Source of the DNA: DATEOR01 sp963841425
Lineage (GTDB): Bacteria > Actinomycetota > Thermoleophilia > Gaiellales > Gaiellaceae
Length of the DNA: 64,000 nt
Assembly: GCA_963841425.1 (NCBI GenBank)
Contig: CAWJCL010000002.1
Span: forward strand, 1,116,001 to 1,180,000
Direction of reading: 5' to 3'
Below, piece after piece: positions 16,729 through 24,598 of this stretch. The notes below the pieces were generated by a model. It worked only from the letters and a program-made list of their open reading frames with translations. It was not told the origin of the DNA and ran no database searches. A program made the translations under genes and the position numbers. The stretch's first letter is position 1. Every line of letters begins with the position of its first letter.

Positions 16729-18145
16729 CGGCCGAGACGCGCGCCCGCATGGACGGCGGCGGCTGCACCCCGAAATGGGAGAGCGCGAGCGGAGCGAGAT
16801 CCGTGATGCTCGCGTCGCGCGGGAGAGACGGGGCGTCGAACCCCGCCGAGAGCATCGGCACCGTCGAGTCGCCGGCGAGGAGCGAGCCGTGGCTTCCGCC
16901 TCCCGAATGGTGGCGGCCGCCGAGGTCCTCGAACTCCCATCCTTCCGCGGCCGAGACGATCACCTCGCCGGCGTTCGGGCACGCGAGGGCACACCAGACG
17001 CGCTCGTGGGCGTTCGGATATTCGTCGCCGACGAGAAGTCCCGCGTCTCCCGAGACCGTCCAGCCGCCGTTCTCGTCGGGTGCGAACCTGACCTCGCTTC
17101 TCCCTTTGCGGGCGACCGCCTCGCCGTCCTCCAAAAACAGGGCGAGGTCGACGCCCGCCGCGCCGTCGAGGCGCTCGGCCAGCTCTCGGGCCGGACGGCC
17201 GTCTAGCGCATAGACCATTCCGGAGCGGTTCGACGCGGTGACGACGGCGTCGCAGCCCTCCGCCACGGTGCCGCGGCGCCCCGTGAAGACGGCGAGGTCG
17301 GCGAAGGAGTCATGGAGCCTGGCGACCCGGTCGACGTGCATCTGGCCGTGGTCGGAGCAGACGACGATCGCATAGCGGTCGAGGAAGGCCTCGTGGCCGC
17401 CGGCAGCGGCCATTAGCTCGCCGACTGCGGCGTCGGCTCGCTCGAGCGCCTGCACCGCGGCGTCCGGTCCCGAGATGTGGGACGCGTAGTCGTAGTCCGG
17501 CAGGTAGAAGACGAGGAAGTCGAAGCCGTCGCGCGTGACGAGCCAGCGGCCGATCGTGGCGGCGTAGGCGTCCACGGAGCCCTCCGGCCTGGAGCGAATC
17601 GCGAGCGGCGCGCCGGTCACGTCCGACTCGAAGAGGTTGAAGAAGAAGAACCGGCGCGGCCCGTACGCGGCCTCGTACCAGCGGTTACGCCCGGAGCGGA
17701 GCGGAAGCTTGATCGGGTGCCGCGTGCGGCCGCGGTAGCACGTGAAGTTGATGGCCGCGGTCTCGAGTCCCGCGTCGTCGAGGGCCTCGAAGGCGGTCAG
17801 CGCCCGGGGCGAGACGTGCTCGTGGGTCATCGCGAAGACCGAGTCCCGCAGGGAGCGCCGCGCGCCCGCCGCGCGCACCGCCGAGAAGGACGAGCCGTAC
17901 TCGACCACGCGGCGCTCCTGTCGGTGGTACCAGACGAGATGCGGAATGTGGTGCGTGTCGGGATGAGCCCCCGTGGCGATCGAGGTGAGGCAGACGGGGG
18001 TGACCGAAGGAAACGTCGTCGTGCCCCGGACGTACGACCCCGCTTCTCGCAGGTACGAGAGAGCGGGGAGCCGGCCCTCCCCGAGCGCCCGTTCCAGCAT
18101 GGCGGGCGTGAGGCCGTCGATGACGGCGAGGACGAGCTTCTTCAT
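16721..18145 (-). CDS. Type I phosphodiesterase/nucleotide pyrophosphatase-like protein
   Basis: 474-residue alkaline phosphatase superfamily member. The first metal site VIDGLTPAML, the nucleophile threonine in TTTFPSVTPVCLTSIATG, DYDYASHISG, the SDHGQM metal site and the last metal histidine in HHSGGGSHGSL are all present. Such enzymes hydrolyse phosphodiesters or nucleotides. No signal peptide is seen, so it may be cytoplasmic. The start codon ATG at 18145 lies six bases from a large inverted-repeat element (18151-18318), which could shape its mRNA leader. Confidence 0.82.
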   Translation of the reverse strand: MKKLVLAVIDGLTPAMLERALGEGRLPALSYLREAGSYVRGTTTFPSVTPVCLTSIATGAHPDTHHIPHLVWYHRQERRVVEYGSSFSAVRAAGARRSLRDSVFAMTHEHVSPRALTAFEALDDAGLETAAINFTCYRGRTRHPIKLPLRSGRNRWYEAAYGPRRFFFFNLFESDVTGAPLAIRSRPEGSVDAYAATIGRWLVTRDGFDFLVFYLPDYDYASHISGPDAAVQALERADAAVGELMAAAGGHEAFLDRYAIVVCSDHGQMHVDRVARLHDSFADLAVFTGRRGTVAEGCDAVVTASNRSGMVYALDGRPARELAERLDGAAGVDLALFLEDGEAVARKGRSEVRFAPDENGGWTVSGDAGLLVGDEYPNAHERVWCALACPNAGEVIVSAAEGWEFEDLGGRHHSGGGSHGSLLAGDSTVPMLSAGFDAPSLPRDASITDLAPLALSHFGVQPPPSMRARVSAGV

Positions 18146-18150
18146 CGGCG

Positions 18151-18318
18151 CTAGTGCCCCTTCAGGTAGTCGTGCCCCCGCTCTGGCGAGCGAAAAGTGC
18201 TCAGGGCGAGAACGCAGGGAGGCCGCGTATCGCGAATACGCGGCCGACCGAGGACGACGCCCTGAGCGGCTTTGCAGCCGCCAGAGTGGCTGGCATTGAT
18301 TGCCTGGAGGGGCACTAG
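18151..18318. other. Nested inverted-repeat element (candidate structured RNA or MITE-like element)
   Basis: Four co-nested helices can form. P1: 18151-18168 with 18301-18318, 18 bp, the outer 11 perfect (CTAGTGCCCCT/AGGGGCACTAG). P2: 18173-18176 with 18292-18295, then 18178-18188 with 18279-18289. P3: 18199-18208 with 18258-18267, 10 perfect bp. P4: hairpin 18221-18230/18236-18245, 10 perfect bp with a five-base loop. The three non-Watson-Crick pairs in P1 and P2 are T-G on the plus strand (wobble) but A-C on the minus strand, favouring a plus-strand transcript. The right end overlaps the stop codon of the minus-strand membrane gene. No family is recognised. Confidence 0.65.
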
Positions 18319-18701
18319 TCCTTTGCGAGGACGCGGAGGCCCGCGTACTTCTCGCCCGCGCGGCGCCGGAGGCGGCCGCCCACGAGCGGGGCCGTCACGG
18401 CCTCGAGGTAGCCGACCAACGGGACGAACGCGAGCAGGGCGAACGCGAGAAACGCGGCCGGGAACGCGGCACGGACAAGCCGCCGCAGCGCGAGCCAGGA
18501 AGCCGTCGCAGCCCCCGCCCAAACCGCCGGGCCCCACCCGGCGACGAAGAACGCGACGAAGATCCCGACCAGCGCGGCGATCGCGAACGCGAGCGCGCCG
18601 AGGAGGCGGGGGGCGGCGGACTGGATCCAGGCCGCCGCCGTGCCGGCCGCGACGCCGAGACCGGCGCTCACGCCTAGCCAGTACCAGTCGAAGAGATCCA
18701 T
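18315..18701 (-). CDS. Small polytopic membrane protein
   Basis: 128 residues with four hydrophobic spans (YWLGVSAGLGVAAGTAAAW, LLGALAFAIAALVGIFVAFFV, WAGAATASWLALRRL, FLAFALLAFVPLVGYLEAV) and a basic tail. The start ATG 18701 has both a GGGAG site and a TAGACT box seven bases upstream; the longer upstream open frame is not needed. No family recognised. Confidence 0.65.
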   Translation of the reverse strand: MDLFDWYWLGVSAGLGVAAGTAAAWIQSAAPRLLGALAFAIAALVGIFVAFFVAGWGPAVWAGAATASWLALRRLVRAAFPAAFLAFALLAFVPLVGYLEAVTAPLVGGRLRRRAGEKYAGLRVLAKD

Positions 18702-18708
18702 CGCTCCC

Positions 18709-18714
18709 AGTCTA
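18709..18714 (-). promoter_or_regulatory. -10 box (TAGACT) of a leaderless or very short-leader transcript
   Basis: TAGACT on the minus strand ends seven bases before the ATG at 18701. Same spacing as about twenty other units in this window. Confidence 0.45.
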
Positions 18715-18742
18715 GCCACCCCCCTTCGGCCGTCCTCGCGCG

Positions 18743-18862
18743 GTGGATCCGGGGAGCATCGTCGGGCTTTTGTTCCTCCTGCTCCTCGTCGTCCCGGTCC
18801 TCTCACACGCCTCCTCGACGTGCGCCGCGCGCGAGCCCTTTCCGAGTCCTCGATGTCGATGA
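18743..18862 (+). CDS. Possible 39-residue membrane peptide
   Basis: GTG-started short frame with a hydrophobic run GLLFLLLLVVPVLSHA near the N-terminus. No clear ribosome site and no homologue known to me. Another frame just downstream reads RVLDVDEAVDEVYDFM, which also looks protein-like, so this 281-bp stretch (18702-18982) may hold a decayed gene. Nothing else is recognised in it. Confidence 0.25.
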   Translation: MDPGSIVGLLFLLLLVVPVLSHASSTCAAREPFPSPRCR

Positions 18863-18982
18863 AGCGGTGGACGAGGTCTACGACTTCATGGCGCTTTCAA
18901 TACCCCGCCCCGATACCCAACGCCGGGGTTTCTCCTGCCCGGCGGGAGGGAATTCCTTCCAGCACCAGGAACCGGAGAGCTC

Positions 18983-19294
18983 TTGCCAGAGACCACCCCC
19001 ACCCCCACCCTGCTCTTCTTCACGCAGGAGACGTCCGGGCCCGCACGGCGCATGGAGAGCCTCCTCGCACATCTCGCCCGCAAGGAGCGAGAGCGCCTGC
19101 GGATCTCCCGAATCGACGTCGCCTCATCGCCCGAGTGGGTCGACCGGCTCAGCGTGACCCAGGTCCCGACGCTCGTCCTCCTGAAGGACCGACGGCCCGT
19201 CGAGCGTCTGGAAGGGCGAGTGAGCGCCCCGCAGATCGAGCGGATGCTCGCCCCCTACCTCGACCCGCTGGAGGCCGAACCCGCAGTCGCCTAG
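18983..19294 (+). CDS. Thioredoxin-fold protein lacking the CXXC active site
   Basis: 103 residues from TTG 18983 with GGAGAG upstream. The beta-alpha-beta pattern, the strand LLFFTQETSGPARRMESLLAHL and the cis-proline block VTQVPTLVLLKD followed by RLEGRVSAPQIERML fit thioredoxin. The position of CxxC is Ser-Gly-Pro-Ala, so it cannot do dithiol chemistry. It may act as a binding or chaperone-like member of the family. Confidence 0.7.
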   Translation: MPETTPTPTLLFFTQETSGPARRMESLLAHLARKERERLRISRIDVASSPEWVDRLSVTQVPTLVLLKDRRPVERLEGRVSAPQIERMLAPYLDPLEAEPAVA

Positions 19295-19302
19295 CGGACC
19301 TA

Positions 19303-19340
19303 GGGCGGCGGGTCACGCCCCTCCCTCTCCCCCGCCGCCC
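19303..19340. terminator. Bidirectional hairpin between convergent genes
   Basis: GGGCGGCGGG (19303-19312) and CCCGCCGCCC (19331-19340) form a perfect 10-bp stem with an 18-base loop, just after the thioredoxin-like gene and facing the CHRD gene end. There is no T-tract, so termination efficiency is uncertain. Confidence 0.5.
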
Positions 19341-19400
19341 ATCGGTCCCTCTCGAGCCCGGAGTGCGATCTCTCCTGATCTACGCGCTTCGGGCTCAGCC

Positions 19401-19949
19401 CTAGCTCGCGCCGTTCTCCTCGATCTGACCGCGGATCTCACCCGCGGGGAAATCGCCGGGTCCCTCGTTCACGACCAGGTCGCCGTCGTTCGTGTGGACG
19501 TTCGTGTACACACCTCCGCTCCGCATGAGCTCGACGAGCTCGGAGAGTGGGTGGCCCGCCAGGGGACCGACCAGGTCGGATGCCCCGAACGACCCCCGAA
19601 CGATCACGCCGTCGATGCGGCCCCCGCCGAGGGGCGCCGTGACGCCGGGCGTGGTGCTCGGGTAGAGCCACACGACGATAGGGCCGGAGACCCCGGCGGG
19701 CGCCATGTGGATGTGGGCCATGAAGACGTTCTCGATGTTCGCGACGATGACCTTGTACTCGACGCGGGTACCGTCGTCCGAGAGCTTGTAGACGGCGTTC
19801 CCGCGCGCCTGCGTGTCCCTCGGCACCGGTGCCTCCTGCGCACCCTCCATCGGCGAGTTGAAGTTCATCGAGACGGCCGCGACGGCGAGCCCGGCCGCGA
19901 CGAGCACGGCGACGGTCGCCGCGACCCAGAGCCGAATCCCTCTTTGCAT
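19401..19949 (-). CDS. CHRD domain-containing exported protein
   Basis: 182 residues: an N-terminal signal or anchor (WVAATVAVLVAAGLAVAAVSM), then one CHRD domain with FMAHIHMAPAGVSGPIVVWL, a variable middle, and the closing DFPAGEIRGQI. CHRD domains are extracellular beta domains of unknown biochemical role, common as single-domain secreted proteins in bacteria. The GGGAGG site before ATG 19949 supports the start. Confidence 0.85.
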   Translation of the reverse strand: MQRGIRLWVAATVAVLVAAGLAVAAVSMNFNSPMEGAQEAPVPRDTQARGNAVYKLSDDGTRVEYKVIVANIENVFMAHIHMAPAGVSGPIVVWLYPSTTPGVTAPLGGGRIDGVIVRGSFGASDLVGPLAGHPLSELVELMRSGGVYTNVHTNDGDLVVNEGPGDFPAGEIRGQIEENGAS

Positions 19950-20019
19950 GCCTGCCTCCCTTCCCGCTGCGGCGGTGAAAGACCTTTGCCGGACCTACGC
20001 GGTCACGGCGGAAACGGAT

Positions 20020-21054
20020 TCAGGCGGACTGGAGGCGCTCGATGACCGCGAGCAGAAACTGGCTGGCACGCGCGCCGTCGACCACACGATGGTCGAAGGT
20101 GCAGGAGAGCCAGCCGACCTCGCGGGGCACCACCTGTCCGTCCACCACGGCGGCGCGAGGGCCGATGCGGTGGAGGCCGAGAATTGCGACCTCCGGATGG
20201 TTGACGAGCGGCGTGGCGAAGAGCCCGCCGAGCCGGCCCGCGCTCGTGACCGTGAACGTGGAGCCGCGAAGCTCCTCCGCGGAGAGCGTCCCGGCACGGG
20301 CGCCCTCCGCCAGGCGGGCGGCCTCGGCGCCGAGCTCGTCAAGGGACTTCTCGTCGGCTGCCCGCAAAACCGGCACGAGAAGCCCCTCGTCGGTCTGCAC
20401 CGCGAGCCCGATGTCGTAGCGCTCCCAGTAGACGATCTCGTTCCCAGCGAGAGTTGCGTTGAGCTCCGGGTAGGCCTTCAGCCCCTCGACGGCCGCCGCG
20501 AGCACGTAGGGCAGGTAGGAGCGCTCGCCGCGGGCCTGCGAGAGCGCGGTGAAGTCACACTCCTCGACGACGGTGACCGAAGGCACCTCGCGGTGGGCGC
20601 GCGTGAGGTGCTCGGCGATCTGGCGCCGGATGCCGCGAAGCGGCTCGCGCCGCTCCCCTTCGGCCGGACCCGCCGTCCCGCGCACGTCGTCCTCGGTGAT
20701 CCGCCCCCCGGGGCCCGTGCCCTTCATCGTGCCCAGATCGACGCCGAGCTCCTCCGCAATTCGCCTGACGAGCGGAGTCGCCTGCACCTTTTCGGGCGGG
20801 GGAGCGGGCGCCTCGCCGTCCGAGCCGATCAGGACCAGGGCAGTGCCGACCGGGACGAGCTCGCCCTCGCCAACCAGGATCTCCGCGACCGTCCCCGCGG
20901 CGGGTGAGGGAATCTCGACGGTCGTCTTGTCGGTCTGGATCTCGACGAGCGGGTCGTCCTCGGCGACGTCCTGCCCGACCTCGACGAGCCACCGCGCGAT
21001 CTCTCCCTCGCGCACGCCCTCGCCCAGGTCGGGAAGCTTGAACTCGTAGGCCAT
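20020..21054 (-). CDS. Dihydrolipoamide acyltransferase (E2) of a 2-oxoacid dehydrogenase
   Basis: 344 residues: one N-terminal lipoyl domain with the lipoylated lysine in QTDKTTVEIPSPA, a short linker, a peripheral-subunit-binding domain (ATPLVRRIAEELGVDLGTMKGTGPGGRITEDDV region) and the catalytic acyltransferase domain ending in FDHRVVDGARAS with the active His and Asp. It transfers an acyl group from E1 to CoA. The two E1 genes precede it on the strand. Pyruvate or branched-chain 2-oxoacids are the likely substrates; the sequence does not decide which. No E3 is in the window. Confidence 0.92.
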   Translation of the reverse strand: MAYEFKLPDLGEGVREGEIARWLVEVGQDVAEDDPLVEIQTDKTTVEIPSPAAGTVAEILVGEGELVPVGTALVLIGSDGEAPAPPPEKVQATPLVRRIAEELGVDLGTMKGTGPGGRITEDDVRGTAGPAEGERREPLRGIRRQIAEHLTRAHREVPSVTVVEECDFTALSQARGERSYLPYVLAAAVEGLKAYPELNATLAGNEIVYWERYDIGLAVQTDEGLLVPVLRAADEKSLDELGAEAARLAEGARAGTLSAEELRGSTFTVTSAGRLGGLFATPLVNHPEVAILGLHRIGPRAAVVDGQVVPREVGWLSCTFDHRVVDGARASQFLLAVIERLQSA

Positions 21055-22022
21055 CAGAAGCTGAGGACCTGCTGGACGGCCTCGACGACCCGTGCGGGCG
21101 AAGGGATGTGCTCGTCCTCGATCGACCAGAAGGGGAACGGGACGTCGTAGCCCGTCACGCGCAGGACCGGGCCGCGCAGGTCGAGGATCGCCTTCTCCGC
21201 GAGAAGCGCCGCGATCTCGGCGCCGAAGCCGGCGACGCGCGGAGCCTCCTGCACGATCACCGCCCGCCCCGTCTTGGCCACCGAGGCGAGGAGCGTCTCC
21301 TCGTCGAGCGGCTTGAGGGTGCGGACGTCCACCACCTCTGCGCTCGCCTCGAGCTCGTCCGCAGCCTGCTCCGCGACCGCGACCATGCCGCCGTAGGCGA
21401 TGAGCGTCACGTCATCGCCTTCGCACGCGATGCGCGCCTTGCCGAGCGGCACGATGTGCTCGCCGTCGGGCACCTCGTCCCGCGGGCTGCGGTAGAGCAC
21501 CTTCGGCTCCATGAGGACGACCGGGTCCGGGGAGCGGATCGCCGCCGCCAGCAAGCCCTTGGCGTCGGAAGGCGTCGACGGGATGGCGACCTTGATCCCC
21601 GGGGTGTGCACGTAGTAGGCCTCCGGGGAGTCCTCGTGGAGCTCCGGCGCCTTGACGCCCCCGCCGGTCGGCATGCGGATCGTGATGGGGAATTCCATGG
21701 CCCCGTTCGTCCGCCAGCGGTAGCGGCCCACGTGGCAGATGAGCTGGTCGAGGCAGGGGTAGCTGAAGGACTCGTACTGCATCTCGCAGACCGGCCGCCA
21801 GCCGGCCATCGAGAGGCCGACGGCGGTGCCGAGGATCCCGGCCTCGGCGAGCGGGGTGTCGACGCAGCGGTCCGGCCCGAAGCGGTCGAGCAGCCCGGCG
21901 GTCGCCCGGAAGACTCCACCCGCGCGGCCGACATCCTCGCCCATGACCATGACGCTCTCGTCGCGCTCCATCTCGACGTGTAGCGCGTCGTTCACGGCTT
22001 CGACCAGGGTCCTACTCGGCAT
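21054..22022 (-). CDS. 2-oxoacid dehydrogenase E1 component, beta subunit
   Basis: 322-residue transketolase-fold beta subunit that completes the TPP active site with E1 alpha. Family blocks: VMGEDVGRAGGVFRAT, DTPLAEAGILGTAVGLSMAG, CEMQYESFSYP and the late PFPFWSIEDEHIPSPARVVEAV. The stop overlaps the E2 start and its start overlaps the E1 alpha stop by 11 bp, so all three are translated as a unit. Sequence features such as PTGGGVKAPELHEDSPEAY are typical of branched-chain/pyruvate-type complexes of Gram-positive bacteria. Confidence 0.92.
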   Translation of the reverse strand: MPSRTLVEAVNDALHVEMERDESVMVMGEDVGRAGGVFRATAGLLDRFGPDRCVDTPLAEAGILGTAVGLSMAGWRPVCEMQYESFSYPCLDQLICHVGRYRWRTNGAMEFPITIRMPTGGGVKAPELHEDSPEAYYVHTPGIKVAIPSTPSDAKGLLAAAIRSPDPVVLMEPKVLYRSPRDEVPDGEHIVPLGKARIACEGDDVTLIAYGGMVAVAEQAADELEASAEVVDVRTLKPLDEETLLASVAKTGRAVIVQEAPRVAGFGAEIAALLAEKAILDLRGPVLRVTGYDVPFPFWSIEDEHIPSPARVVEAVQQVLSF

Positions 22023-23025
22023 ACGCGTTCCTGGTCACCAGCTCGGGGTCGGGCTCGGGGAGCGCCTCTACCGCGGCAATCCCGGCCCGCATGGCCTCCT
22101 TCGCCTCGGCGGCGATCGACTCGGCCAAGTCGTCTCCGAGGAGCCCCAGCCGACGGAGGTAGCGCTCGTACCGCCCGACGCACTCGTTGGCGCGCTCGGC
22201 CTCCACCCGCTCGGGGTCGATGTAGGCGCTCGGGTCATCCGCGGTCGCGTGGGGCGCGCAGCGGTAGGTGACCGCCTCGATGAGGGTCGGGCCCTCTCCG
22301 GCCCGCGCGCGGGCGACCGCCTCGCGCATGGCCTCGTAGACGGCGAGCACGTCGCCGCCGTCCACGCGCACGGCCGGCATCCCGTACCCGACCGCCTTGT
22401 CGGCGAGGCTCGCTGCGCGGGTCTGGGCCGCAACAGGAGTCGAGATCGCCCAGCCGTTGTTGTTGCAGAAGAGAACCACCGGCGCGCGCATCACGGCGGC
22501 AAAGTTCGCGCCTTCGTGAAAGGCGCCCTCCGAGGTCGCCCCGTCGCCGAAGTATGCGATCGAGCATGCGGCCTCGCCGCGGAGCTTCTTCCCCCAGGCG
22601 AAGCCGACCGCGTGCGGCACGTGGGTCGCGATGGGCACCGCAATGGACGCGACGCCGTACTCTCGCGGGTCCCACCAGCCTGCGGGGTGGCCTCGCCACC
22701 AGGCAAGCACCGTCTCCGGCGGCATGCCGCGAAGGAGGCCGATCGCCGATTCGCGATACGACGGGAAGATCCAGTCCCCGCGGTCGAGCGCGTGGAACGA
22801 GCCGGCCTGCATAGCCTCGTGCCCCCAGAAGATCGCGTAGGTCCCGATGCGTCCCTGGCGGTGGTAGACGACGGAGCGCTCGTCGTAGGTCCGCAGCAGC
22901 ACCATCGCGCGGTAGAGCTCGAGCATGTCCTGGTCGGTAAGGCCTTCGACCTCTCCGTCCGGCTGAGCTTCCCCGTCCCCGATCACCCTCCGCATGTCCC
23001 CTTCGGCGGGAACTACCTGGGCCAT
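22012..23025 (-). CDS. 2-oxoacid dehydrogenase E1 component, alpha subunit
   Basis: 337 residues from ATG 23025. The TPP/Mg motif is FGDGATSEGAFHEGANFAAV...CNNNGWAIS (GDG to NN). QGRIGTYAIFWGHEAMQ and the phosphorylation-loop-like YRCAPHATADDPSAY are also family blocks. It decarboxylates a 2-oxoacid and reductively acylates the E2 lipoyl group. The longer open frame upstream runs into the lipid kinase gene and is not protein-like. A second E1 alpha-E1 beta-E2 set lies at 55.7-59.1 kb. Confidence 0.92.
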   Translation of the reverse strand: MAQVVPAEGDMRRVIGDGEAQPDGEVEGLTDQDMLELYRAMVLLRTYDERSVVYHRQGRIGTYAIFWGHEAMQAGSFHALDRGDWIFPSYRESAIGLLRGMPPETVLAWWRGHPAGWWDPREYGVASIAVPIATHVPHAVGFAWGKKLRGEAACSIAYFGDGATSEGAFHEGANFAAVMRAPVVLFCNNNGWAISTPVAAQTRAASLADKAVGYGMPAVRVDGGDVLAVYEAMREAVARARAGEGPTLIEAVTYRCAPHATADDPSAYIDPERVEAERANECVGRYERYLRRLGLLGDDLAESIAAEAKEAMRAGIAAVEALPEPDPELVTRNAYAE

Positions 23026-23032
23026 ACCGGGA

Positions 23033-23926
23033 TTATTCCGGCACGAGCACCCGGAGCGCGGAGCGCTCCGCTTCGAAGTGCGCGTCCTCCACGTCGCCGA
23101 GATCCTCGCCGTCCACCTGGAGCGGCATCGGACGGTCCGCGCGGACGACCAGCTCGTCGGCGTCGTGCACGTAGAGGACATGCGGGGAGCGCTGCTGGCC
23201 CTTGCCCGCGAAGGCCCAGGCGGCCACCTGGGGCAGACGCCTCGCCTTGAGCTCCCGCGGGGCAACGAGGTCGAGCCCGAGCTCGAACTCGGCCTTCGGT
23301 GCGATTCGCAAGGGGATCCGGCCGACGTAGCTGTACGGGTTGGCGTTCGCGACGAGCGCGAAGGCGACGCGGCCGAGCCCTTGCACCTCCATGCTCGGCG
23401 CGAAGCGTGCACGACGCTCGGCGAAGATCCCCACGAGAGCGCGCGCGAAAGCGAGGTCGCCCGCTCGCTTGCCGCTCGCGCGGCCGAGCGCGTCGACCCG
23501 GCGTATGAGCTCTGCGTCGATCCCGAAGCCGCCGCTGAAGGTGAAGCGCCTGCCGTTCACACGCCCGAGGGAGATGCGCCTCTCGGCGGGCGAGACCGCC
23601 AGCGCACGAGCCGCGGCGACCGGATCGCGCGGCACGCCGAGGGCACGCGGGAGGACGCTCGTCGAGCCCCCGGGGATGAACCCGACCGGAAGGTCGGCCT
23701 CGAGGCCGTTGACGACTTCGTTGAAGCCGCCGTCACCCGAGAACACGTAGATGCGCTCGGCCTCTCCGCGGCTGACCGCCTCGGCGATCTCCGCGGCGTG
23801 GAGCGGCCGCTCGGTGAGCACAGTCTCCAGCTCTCCTGCGACCCGAAGAGCCTCCTCGACCGCGACGGTGACGTCGGGCGTCACCCCTGAGGCGTTCGGG
23901 TTGACGATGAGCACGGCGGAGGGCAC
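23033..23926 (-). CDS. Diacylglycerol kinase-family lipid kinase
   Basis: 297 residues of the DAGK catalytic family (YegS/DgkB-like): NPNASG at the N-terminus, the nucleotide loop FSGDGGFNEVVNGL, IPGGSTSVLPRALG, then the beta-sandwich half. The family phosphorylates diacylglycerol, sphingoid or other lipids. Its GTG start at 23926 is six bases after a TAGAGT box on the same strand, and its end abuts the E1 alpha gene by 7 bp, so it may be the first gene of the E1/E2 unit. Confidence 0.85.
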   Translation of the reverse strand: MPSAVLIVNPNASGVTPDVTVAVEEALRVAGELETVLTERPLHAAEIAEAVSRGEAERIYVFSGDGGFNEVVNGLEADLPVGFIPGGSTSVLPRALGVPRDPVAAARALAVSPAERRISLGRVNGRRFTFSGGFGIDAELIRRVDALGRASGKRAGDLAFARALVGIFAERRARFAPSMEVQGLGRVAFALVANANPYSYVGRIPLRIAPKAEFELGLDLVAPRELKARRLPQVAAWAFAGKGQQRSPHVLYVHDADELVVRADRPMPLQVDGEDLGDVEDAHFEAERSALRVLVPE

Positions 23927-23932
23927 GGCCGC

Positions 23933-23938
23933 ACTCTA
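23933..23938 (-). promoter_or_regulatory. -10 box (TAGAGT) before the lipid kinase gene
   Basis: TAGAGT ends six bases before the GTG at 23926, predicting a leaderless transcript. Confidence 0.45.
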
Positions 23939-23994
23939 GAAAAGGAGTGAGGCGGCCCCGCCCTAACTCCTCCCGGGAAGCCGCAAGAGAGTCC

Positions 23995-24567
23995 TTACTT
24001 CGGCGTCGAGTAGCCCCGAAATCCGTCGAGGAAAAGCGCGTAAAAACGGTCCGCGAGGGCGTCCGTGTCGGTGCCCGGTGCGAGCCAGGTGTAGGCCCAG
24101 TTCGCCGCCGAGAGGAACGCGAGCGCGGCCGCGGTGACATCGAGGTCGGCGCGGAGCTCCCCGAGGTCGCGGCCTTCGCGGAAGAGCTCGCGGATGCGCT
24201 CCTCATAGCGGCGCCGCTCGGAGACGATCTCCTCGAGCCGCTCCCCCTCGAGGTAGCGCCATTCCTGGACGAACACCGTCGCGACGTCGAGCTGCTCCGA
24301 GACGACCCGCAGGTGCGCGCGGAGAGCAAGCCGCACCTTTTCGGCAGGCGGCGCGTCGTCGGGCACCGAGTCGAGCGCGCCATGGAAGGCCGCCGCGCCG
24401 CCGCGCATCGTTTCGTAGAGCAGGTCCTCCTTGCCCTCGATGTGCGCGTAGAGCGAGCCCTTCTGCACGCCCATCGAATCGGCGAGGTCACCGATCGACG
24501 TCCCGTGGTAGCCCTTTTCGGCGAATAGGCGTGCCGCCTGGCGGGAAAGCTCTTCTTTCCGTGACAT
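23995..24567 (-). CDS. TetR-family regulator of the phenylacetate genes (PaaR-like)
   Basis: 190-residue TetR repressor. The N-terminal helix-turn-helix reads AARLFAEKGYHGTSIGDLADSMGVQKGSLYAHIEGKEDLL region, with the family's G-Y-x-x-T-S-I and the recognition helix GSLYAHI. The C-terminal half is all-helical ligand-binding type. It is divergent from paaA with only 31 bp between start codons and an operator-like palindrome between them. By analogy with PaaR and FadR-type TetR proteins, it probably senses an acyl- or aryl-CoA; this is inference. Confidence 0.85.
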   Translation of the reverse strand: MSRKEELSRQAARLFAEKGYHGTSIGDLADSMGVQKGSLYAHIEGKEDLLYETMRGGAAAFHGALDSVPDDAPPAEKVRLALRAHLRVVSEQLDVATVFVQEWRYLEGERLEEIVSERRRYEERIRELFREGRDLGELRADLDVTAAALAFLSAANWAYTWLAPGTDTDALADRFYALFLDGFRGYSTPK

Positions 24568-24578
24568 CGTGTACCGTT

Positions 24579-24598
24579 ACCCTAACGATCGTTTGGGT
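24579..24598. promoter_or_regulatory. Palindromic operator between tetR and paaA
   Basis: ACCCTAACGATCGTTTGGGT is a 20-bp near palindrome: it differs from its reverse complement at one symmetric pair, with core AACGATCGTT perfect. It directly abuts the paaA ATG at 24599, so bound repressor would cover the start region of both divergent genes. Confidence 0.65.

Noticed and set aside
18151..18318. Integron attC site or IS element
   Set aside because: No GTTRRRY/RYYYAAC core sites and no transposase or integrase gene nearby.
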